Of a stretch of DNA of 64,000 nucleotides, positions 57,471 through 64,000 are shown piece by piece. This DNA comes from Pythium myriotylum (taxonomy: Eukaryota > Oomycota > Peronosporomycetes > Pythiales > Pythiaceae). The notes under the pieces were generated by a model. The model saw nothing but the letters and a program-made list of their open reading frames with translations, made no database searches and was not told the DNA's origin. The stretch covers positions 620,001 to 684,000 of the forward strand of contig JALJCQ010000008.1 in the NCBI GenBank assembly GCA_023091665.1. The letters are read 5' to 3'. The translations under genes and the position numbers were made by a program. Position 1 is the first letter of the stretch; every line of letters starts with the position of its first letter.

Positions 57471-60400
57471 ATGACCAAGTCTCCACGCCGCGCGGACGAG
57501 CCGTACACCAAGCTCGCGACGCCACGCGCCCAGACCAACGCCAAGAAGCCCGAGCCAGCCAAGAGCAATGCTTCGCCGTCGCTGGCCTTCGCACAACTCT
57601 ATCGCTACGCCACACCCTTCGATAAGCTCTGCCTCGCGGTCGGCGTGCTTTGCGCCGCCGTGAACGGTGCGCTCTTCCCGTGCATGGCGCTGGTCTTCGG
57701 CAAGGCCATCCAGTCGTTCCAGCGCGCGGACGAGGGTGTCGACCGCAGCGCCATCAACTCGGCTGCGCTCGACTACCTCTACATTGCGATTGGACTCTTC
57801 GTGACTGACTACGCTGCCCACGTACTCTTCTCGTTCACGGCCGAGCGGCAGATGAAGGCGCTGCGTCTCGCGGTGCTGCGCCATTTGCTCTACATGGACA
57901 TCAGCTGGTACGATACCAACAACGCGATGCAGCTCTCGAGCAGGCTCACGGGTGATACGGTCAAGATCAAGAACGGTATGGGCAGCAAGCTCGGCGACGC
58001 GGTCAAGTTCACAGGCCAGTTCGTCACAGGCTACATCATTGGACTCTACAAGGGCTGGGATATGACGCTTGTCATGTCGTGCGTCGTGCCGATCATGTCG
58101 ATCTCGCTGAGCTGGCTGCTCAAGATGCTGCGTACGCGAGCAGAATTTTCGCAGAAGATGTACGCGCAGGCCGGCGCTGTCGCTGAGGAGACGCTCAGCT
58201 CGATCCGCACGGTGGCCTCGCTGAACGGTGAGAAACGCGCGATCGAGAAATTCAGCGCTAAAGCCGTGCTTGCCGAGACCAAGAACATCCAGATGATCAG
58301 GTCGTCGTCATCCATCGTGGGTCTCTACTTTGGAAGTTTCTGGATGATGTACGCCACAGGACTCTGGTATGGCGGATCGCGCGTGGCCCACAACAAGTAC
58401 ACTCCCGCTGAAGTCTTCCAAAGCTTCTTCGCCGTTCTTCTAGGCACAAGTTCGCTCGCTCAAATCACACCCAACCTCACGGCGGTCGCTCAGGCTCGTG
58501 GAGCAGCTGCGGCGATCTACAAGATTCTGGATACTCCCGCCGAAATCAATGCCTCTACATACGAAGGAGCCATTCCAGACTTCTGCGCAGGACATATCCA
58601 AGCAATCGACGTCCATTTCGCCTATCCAAGTCGTCCGGATGCTCCTGTCCTCAACGGATGCAACGTCACCATTGAGTCTGGCCAGACCGTCGCTTTCGTT
58701 GGCGCAAGTGGTGGCGGCAAGAGTACGCTCATCGCACTGCTTGAGCGATTCTATAACCCCCAAAGCGGACAAATCCTGCTCGACGGACGCGACATCAGCA
58801 CCCTCAACCTCAAGTGGCTGCGCTCACAGATCGGTATGGTCTCCCAAGAACCAGTATTGTTCGCCCGTACGATCTACGAGAACATCGCTGCTGGTGGCCA
58901 GAATATTAGCCGTGAGCAGGCGATCGAGGCGGCGAAGATGGCGAACGCCCATAACTTCATCATGTCGTTGCCACAGCAGTACGATACGCTCGTCGGTGAG
59001 AAGGGTGTGTCGCTTTCTGGCGGCCAGAAGCAGCGCGTGGCCATCGCTCGTGCCGTCGTCCGTAACCCAAAGATCCTCGTCCTTGATGAAGCCACGAGCA
59101 CACTTGACAACGAGAGCGAGCGTGTCGTGCAGGACGCGCTGAACGAACTGATGGACAAGACCAAGATGACGACGCTCGTGATTGCCCATCGTCTGTCTAC
59201 GATTCGTCGCGCAGACAAGATCGTGGTGCTGTCTGGTGGTCGTGTGGTGGAAGAGGGCAAGCACGAGGAGTTGTTGGCGATTCCTGATGGAGTGTACAAC
59301 AACCTGTACACGATCCAGGAGGAGAAGATGAAGGTAGAAGCGGAGGTTGTCGCATCAGAATTGGAGGCGGTGGCTGAAGACACTGTCATTGCGAGATCTC
59401 CGAGTCAGCACTCGACAAATACTGCGAAAGACTTCGGTGTTACTTCAGCCGTACAGGACACTTTCAAGCTCAAGAAATTTCGTTTAGTGGACGTGATACG
59501 CCTCAGCTATCCGGAGCGGAAGTTTTATTGTGTTGGGCTCGTTTCTGCTGCGATCTGTGGCTTTGGTTTGCCTACTTCGGCACTGCTAATCTCTGAGATG
59601 ATCACGCGCATGACGCACGAGTACGGCAAGTTCAAAGCATTCGGTGACCACACTTATTTAGACGACTTGTCAGACGATGTGACTCTGTACGGCGCTTGCT
59701 ATGTCGCTGGAGCCGCCGTAATGTGCACGTTCTCGGGCACACAGGCTTATTGTTTTCGCTACATGGCAGAAAAGTTGACGTCGCGACTGCGTATTGTCCA
59801 TTTTACCGCTCTTTGCCGACAGAATATCGCTTTCTTTGACGAGAAGAAACACGCAACAGGGGCTTTGACCGCCGAGTTGGCCACGAGCGCCACGAAGGTC
59901 GCAATGCTATCAGGCGACTCGCAAGGGCGAGTTGTTCAGGCCGCGTTCACGTTGACGGCAGCCTTGGTCGTCTCGTTTGTCGCTGGAAGCTGGTTGCTCA
60001 CGCTCGTTATGCTTATTGTGATCCCGCTGCTCATCCTTGGCCAAGTCTTCAGGATGAACAATGCCAAAGCAGCTAATAGCGTGTCGGACGAATTAGCAGA
60101 AGTTGGTGCCCACGCCAGTGAAGCCTTCGGGAACATCCGCACAGTTGTGACGCTTGGGTTGGAGGAGAGACTAGTGTCGGAGTTTGACGATATCCTCGAT
60201 GTTCCATTGACGCAAGGCCGCAAAGAGGCACAGGTAAACGGACTAGCACTTGGCTTTGGTTCGTTCATCATTTTGGCTGCGTACTCGCTCGCCTTTTGGT
60301 ATGGCGGAAAGCTGGTTGCACGTCGCGACATCACGTTCATCGAGTTGATGAGGACTCTCATGGCCGTTTTGATGTCGGCTCAGGGAGTAGGGAATGCAGC

Positions 60401-61259
60401 ATCATTTCTGGCTGAATCAGGCAGAGCACTTCAGGGGGGAGCTACGATCTCTGCTGTCCGCGACCGTCCACTGCCCATCGACTCCTTCGACGAAGGCGGA
60501 CTCCGACCAGACACCGTCCAAGGAAAGATCGAGTTCAAAAACATCACCTTCCGATACCCGACTCGTCCAGGCGTGACAGTGCTCAAGCGCTACAACCTCA
60601 CCATCGAGCCTGGTCAGACCGTCGCCTTCTGCGGTCCCTCAGGAGGTGGCAAGTCCACATGCATCTCGATGATCGAACGCTTCTACGATCCTGTCGAGGG
60701 CCAAGTGCTGCTCGACGGACGCAACCTCAAGGACCTGAACGTGCAGTGGCTGCGTAGCCAGATCGGGCTCGTGGGTCAGGAGCCGACGCTGTTCATCGGC
60801 ACGATCGCAGAGAACATCGCGTACGGTCTGGACTTCAAGCCATCGCACGAAGAGATCGTGACGGCAGCCAAGATGGCGAACGCGCACGACTTCATCACGC
60901 AGTTCCCGGACGGATACGAGACGCAGGTGGGCATGAAGGGCGAGCAGTTGTCTGGTGGTCAGAAGCAGCGTATCGCGATCGCGCGAGCCATCCTCAAGAA
61001 CCCCAACATCTTGCTGTTGGACGAAGCCACAAGTGCGTTGGACACGGAGAGCGAGAAGATCGTGCAGGAGGCGCTGGACAAGGTGGTGGCGCTGAAGCGT
61101 CGCACGACGATCATCATCGCGCACCGCTTGTCGACGATCCGCAAGGCGGACAAGATTTGTGTGGTGAGCGGCGGGAAGATCGCGGAGCAGGGTACGCATG
61201 CGGAGCTGTTGGCGATGGGCGGTATCTACAAGAAGCTCGTGGAGTCGTCTACCGTTTGA
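57471..61259 (+). CDS. ABCB (MDR-type) full-size transporter, copy A2
   Basis: A 1,262-residue protein from ATG 57471 (MTKSPRRADEPYTKL), with a shorter, non-acidic N-terminus than A. TMD1 and TMD2 are clearly diverged from A (for example SFTAERQMKALRLAV, DISWYDTNNAM, and the TMD2 end SGRALQGGATISAV). NBD1 (Walker A near 413) and NBD2 (Walker A near 1055) are almost identical to those of A in DNA. All ATPase motifs are intact: GASGGGKST/GPSGGGKST, LSGGQKQR twice, ILVLDEATS and ILLLDEATS, IAHRLST. The D-loop of NBD1 again reads STLDNE. New membrane domains with conserved engines suggest a changed substrate range (inference). No intron. Confidence 0.95.
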   Translation: MTKSPRRADEPYTKLATPRAQTNAKKPEPAKSNASPSLAFAQLYRYATPFDKLCLAVGVLCAAVNGALFPCMALVFGKAIQSFQRADEGVDRSAINSAALDYLYIAIGLFVTDYAAHVLFSFTAERQMKALRLAVLRHLLYMDISWYDTNNAMQLSSRLTGDTVKIKNGMGSKLGDAVKFTGQFVTGYIIGLYKGWDMTLVMSCVVPIMSISLSWLLKMLRTRAEFSQKMYAQAGAVAEETLSSIRTVASLNGEKRAIEKFSAKAVLAETKNIQMIRSSSSIVGLYFGSFWMMYATGLWYGGSRVAHNKYTPAEVFQSFFAVLLGTSSLAQITPNLTAVAQARGAAAAIYKILDTPAEINASTYEGAIPDFCAGHIQAIDVHFAYPSRPDAPVLNGCNVTIESGQTVAFVGASGGGKSTLIALLERFYNPQSGQILLDGRDISTLNLKWLRSQIGMVSQEPVLFARTIYENIAAGGQNISREQAIEAAKMANAHNFIMSLPQQYDTLVGEKGVSLSGGQKQRVAIARAVVRNPKILVLDEATSTLDNESERVVQDALNELMDKTKMTTLVIAHRLSTIRRADKIVVLSGGRVVEEGKHEELLAIPDGVYNNLYTIQEEKMKVEAEVVASELEAVAEDTVIARSPSQHSTNTAKDFGVTSAVQDTFKLKKFRLVDVIRLSYPERKFYCVGLVSAAICGFGLPTSALLISEMITRMTHEYGKFKAFGDHTYLDDLSDDVTLYGACYVAGAAVMCTFSGTQAYCFRYMAEKLTSRLRIVHFTALCRQNIAFFDEKKHATGALTAELATSATKVAMLSGDSQGRVVQAAFTLTAALVVSFVAGSWLLTLVMLIVIPLLILGQVFRMNNAKAANSVSDELAEVGAHASEAFGNIRTVVTLGLEERLVSEFDDILDVPLTQGRKEAQVNGLALGFGSFIILAAYSLAFWYGGKLVARRDITFIELMRTLMAVLMSAQGVGNAASFLAESGRALQGGATISAVRDRPLPIDSFDEGGLRPDTVQGKIEFKNITFRYPTRPGVTVLKRYNLTIEPGQTVAFCGPSGGGKSTCISMIERFYDPVEGQVLLDGRNLKDLNVQWLRSQIGLVGQEPTLFIGTIAENIAYGLDFKPSHEEIVTAAKMANAHDFITQFPDGYETQVGMKGEQLSGGQKQRIAIARAILKNPNILLLDEATSALDTESEKIVQEALDKVVALKRRTTIIIAHRLSTIRKADKICVVSGGKIAEQGTHAELLAMGGIYKKLVESSTV

Positions 61260-61530
61260 AATGTAGTAAAACGTTCAGACAAACGAGACTTCGCAGTAAT
61301 TACAGTTGGCTGGTCGGAATGTTGTTTCGGCGAAAACTGCAGGTGTTTTATCTTTAAATGAGTAAAATGTCAATTTGTATACAGTGCATTCTGAAACTGG
61401 TACTGTAATAAGCAGGACTTGGGTACGTGGATGCACCTTGCGAGACCCTGGTCAGTGCGCGTTGGGGTGACAGAGGCCACTCCGCAACTTGCATCGTAAG
61501 CAACGAGCGACCAGATCGGTTTTGTACGTG

Positions 61531-64000
61531 ATGAAGGCAATTTCAGAAGATCGAGAAGAATCGGACCTCCCGTTCGCCAAGCTTCTCACTCCCCGAGCAG
61601 GCGATCCCTTGAAGAAGACTGACGTCACCGTCCCAGCCGAGGATGCCAAAGTTGCGACAGCGAGCTTCTTCGATTTGTATCGCTACGCTACGCCATACGA
61701 CAAGCTCTGCGTCTTCCTCGGTGTGGTTGCTGCAAGTACGAACGGAGCCTTGTACACGTTGACGGCCCTCGTGTTCGGCAAGGCGATCGCGTCGTTCCAG
61801 CGAGCAGATGGCGGTGTCGACCTCGACGCGATCAATTCAGCTGCACTTTTGTACCTGCTCATTGCTATCGGACTCTTTGCCACTGACTATGTTGCGTACG
61901 TACTGTTCTCCTATTCGGCGGAGAGGCAGATGAAGGAGCTGCGCAAGGCTGCCTTGAGGCACATTTTGTACATGGATATCGGGTGGTTCGATTCGCACGA
62001 TGCCCTCGAACTCTCGAGCCGGTTGACGAGCGACACGGTGATTATCAAAGACGGCATGGGCAACAAACTTGGGGAGGCTTTCAAGTGCAGTAGCCAGTTT
62101 GTGGCGGGCTTTATCATCGGGTTCTCACGTGGCTGGGAGATGGCGCTGGTCATGTCTTCCGTGATGCCATTCATGGCTTTTTCGCTGGCGTACTTCATTA
62201 CGGTCCTCCCGATTCGCCAGGAAGCTTCTCAGAAGAAACTCGCGGAAGCGACCGCAGTCGCTGAGGAAACGCTTGGCTCGATCCGTACTGTGGCTTCGCT
62301 GAATGGAGAGCGGCGTGCGATCGGCAAGTTTCGTGACAAGGCGCTGCTGGCCGAGGCTGAGAATCTCGTTTCGAATAAAGTCGCTGCGGGTGTGTTCGGA
62401 TTCTTCATGGCTACATTATGGCTCATGTACGCCGCGGGTCTGTGGTACGGGGGAACACGAGTTGCTCATGACGATGCCACGCCGAGAGATGTGTTCCAGG
62501 CATACTACGGAATCTTATTGGGCAGCGTGGCCATTGCGGAGATCCCACCAAACATGAACGCAGTTTTCCGCGCAATTGGCGCAGCTTCTGCGATCTTGGA
62601 TGTCCTAGCCACTCCATCAGTCATTGACCACTCCAGTGAAGACAAGGGCTTCATCCCGGAGACGTGTGCTGGTCACATCCAAGCCATTGACGTCCATTTT
62701 GCCTACCCAAGCCGACCCAATGCACCCATCCTCAACGGCTACAACGTCACCATCGAGTCTGGTCAGACCGTCGCGTTCGTTGGCGCCAGTGGTGGAGGCA
62801 AGAGTACACTCATCGCACTGCTCGAACGCTTCTACAACCCCCAAAGCGGACAAATCCTGCTCGATGGCCGTGACATCAGCACCCTCAACCTCAAGTGGCT
62901 GCGCTCGCAGATCGGTATGGTCTCTCAGGAACCGGTCTTGTTCGCCCGTACGATCTACGAGAACATCGCTGCTGGTGGCCAGAACATCAGTCGCGAACAG
63001 GCGATCGAGGCGGCGAAGATGGCGAATGCGCACAACTTCATCATGTCGTTGCCACAGCAGTACGATACGCTCGTCGGTGAGAAGGGTGTGTCGCTTTCTG
63101 GCGGCCAGAAGCAGCGCGTGGCCATTGCTCGTGCCGTCGTGCGTAACCCAAAGATCCTCGTCCTTGATGAAGCCACGAGCACACTTGACAACGAGAGCGA
63201 GCGTGTCGTGCAGGACGCGCTGAACGAACTGATGGACAAGACCAAGATGACGACGCTCGTGATTGCCCATCGTCTGTCTACGATCCGTCGTGCTGATAAG
63301 ATCGTGGTGCTGTCTGGTGGTCGTGTGGTGGAAGAGGGCAAGCACGAGGAGTTGTTGGCGATTCCTGATGGAGTGTACAACAACCTGTACACGATCCAGG
63401 AGGAGAGAGCAAAGGAAGAGGCCGAAGCCGCAGCTGTGGACCTTGCAAGTGTATCGGCTGAGTCCTCATTGATGCATCGAATGCTCAGTTGCCGGTCTGC
63501 AAATAGTGTACTTGGGGTTGATGCTGCCGTGGACGAGAGAGAGGTTGCGACACCGAAGATGTCGATCATCGATGTTATGGGAATGAGCCGACCAGAGAAA
63601 ACCTACTTCAAGCTGGGTTTGATCGGTGCGGCCGTTTGTGGCTTCGGGCTACCATCGTCATCCATCCTCATCTCGGCTATGGTTAATTCAATGACCACGC
63701 AGTATGCCAAGTATCTCGACACTTTCGATCGCTCGTACTTGCACGCGCTGTCCGACGATGTAACGCTCTACGGTGTGTGCCACATAATTGGAGCTGCTAT
63801 CATGTTCACCGCCACGGCTCTGAAGTCGTATTGCTTCGGTTACGTTGCTGAGAAGCTGATGTCGCGACTGCGAGACATCAATTTCACCGCGCTGTGTCGA
63901 CAGAACATTGCTTTCTTCGACGAAAAAGACCATGCGACTGGAGCCCTCACGGCCGAATTATCCACAAACCCCATCAAGGTTGCGCAGATCTCGGGCGACA
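61531..64000 (+). CDS. ABCB (MDR-type) full-size transporter, copy A3 (3' partial)
   Basis: Open from ATG 61531 (MKAISEDREESDLPF) to the window end; I read no stop in 823 codons, so only the end lies outside. TMD1 is the most diverged in the array (FFDLYRYATPYDKLC, NGALYTLTALVFGK, DIGWFDSHDALELSSRLTSDT). NBD1 (Walker A GASGGGKST near 421, SQEPVLF, LSGGQKQR, ILVLDEATS, D-loop STLDNE, IAHRLST) is nearly identical to those of A and A2. After a linker rich in Ala/Ser (about 625-675), TMD2 begins (SRPEKTYFKLGLIGAAVCGFG) and continues to the window edge, where the visible part ends in a QISGD stretch. NBD2 must lie downstream. Family role as for A and A2. No intron in the visible part. Confidence 0.93.
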   Translation, partial: MKAISEDREESDLPFAKLLTPRAGDPLKKTDVTVPAEDAKVATASFFDLYRYATPYDKLCVFLGVVAASTNGALYTLTALVFGKAIASFQRADGGVDLDAINSAALLYLLIAIGLFATDYVAYVLFSYSAERQMKELRKAALRHILYMDIGWFDSHDALELSSRLTSDTVIIKDGMGNKLGEAFKCSSQFVAGFIIGFSRGWEMALVMSSVMPFMAFSLAYFITVLPIRQEASQKKLAEATAVAEETLGSIRTVASLNGERRAIGKFRDKALLAEAENLVSNKVAAGVFGFFMATLWLMYAAGLWYGGTRVAHDDATPRDVFQAYYGILLGSVAIAEIPPNMNAVFRAIGAASAILDVLATPSVIDHSSEDKGFIPETCAGHIQAIDVHFAYPSRPNAPILNGYNVTIESGQTVAFVGASGGGKSTLIALLERFYNPQSGQILLDGRDISTLNLKWLRSQIGMVSQEPVLFARTIYENIAAGGQNISREQAIEAAKMANAHNFIMSLPQQYDTLVGEKGVSLSGGQKQRVAIARAVVRNPKILVLDEATSTLDNESERVVQDALNELMDKTKMTTLVIAHRLSTIRRADKIVVLSGGRVVEEGKHEELLAIPDGVYNNLYTIQEERAKEEAEAAAVDLASVSAESSLMHRMLSCRSANSVLGVDAAVDEREVATPKMSIIDVMGMSRPEKTYFKLGLIGAAVCGFGLPSSSILISAMVNSMTTQYAKYLDTFDRSYLHALSDDVTLYGVCHIIGAAIMFTATALKSYCFGYVAEKLMSRLRDINFTALCRQNIAFFDEKDHATGALTAELSTNPIKVAQISGD

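Noticed and set aside
1..64000. CRISPR arrays, rRNA, tRNA, insertion sequences or retrotransposon genes
   Set aside because: I looked for direct repeat-spacer patterns, cloverleaf-like conserved boxes, transposase, integrase and reverse transcriptase motifs and saw none; the sequence is eukaryotic nuclear DNA.

Overview
The window looks like a compact, GC-rich nuclear region from an oomycete (Phytophthora/Pythium-type stramenopile). The evidence is full-size PDR-type ABCG transporters together with many full-size ABCB transporters, a centrin (so a cell that builds basal bodies), eukaryotic housekeeping genes (eIF2B delta, LST8), eleven very short spliceosomal introns (57-83 nt), and tight gene spacing. 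The genus is inference; no rRNA or marker gene is present.

Layout. (1) 1-16933: three tandem, same-strand ABCG/PDR drug-efflux transporter genes, the first cut by the window edge, separated by 2.2-2.6 kb of apparently non-coding DNA. (2) 17230-36339: a gene-dense, mostly intron-containing housekeeping block: eIF2B delta; a small proline-rich LSD1-type zinc-ribbon protein ending in a CaaX box; a glutamine-rich protein with an NF-YB-like histone fold; an unknown 396-residue protein; a RING + coiled-coil + PX + BAR-like protein; an unknown nuclear-looking protein; centrin; LST8 (TOR complex WD40); a JTB-family membrane protein; a CCDC137-like basic protein; and a large serine-rich unknown. (3) 37772-64000: six full-size ABCB (MDR/P-glycoprotein-type) genes. 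Two on the minus strand (A' and B') and two on the plus strand (B and A) form a mirror-image arrangement around a single EF-hand gene. Two further plus-strand copies follow, the last cut by the window end.

The main signal is how the transporter arrays evolve. B' and B share a 3,854-bp inverted repeat in which I see only two mismatches, yet their tails and flanks differ. The nucleotide-binding domains of several A-type ABCB genes are almost identical in DNA while their membrane domains have diverged. The second ABCG gene is a mosaic of its two neighbours. All this points to ongoing gene conversion, or in part to assembly error, which must be excluded. All nine ABC genes look intronless, whereas most housekeeping genes between them are spliced.

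The three PDR pumps and six MDR pumps would act at membranes in export of lipids or xenobiotics; substrates cannot be read from sequence. The genes between the two arrays are not functionally linked to them in any way I can see.
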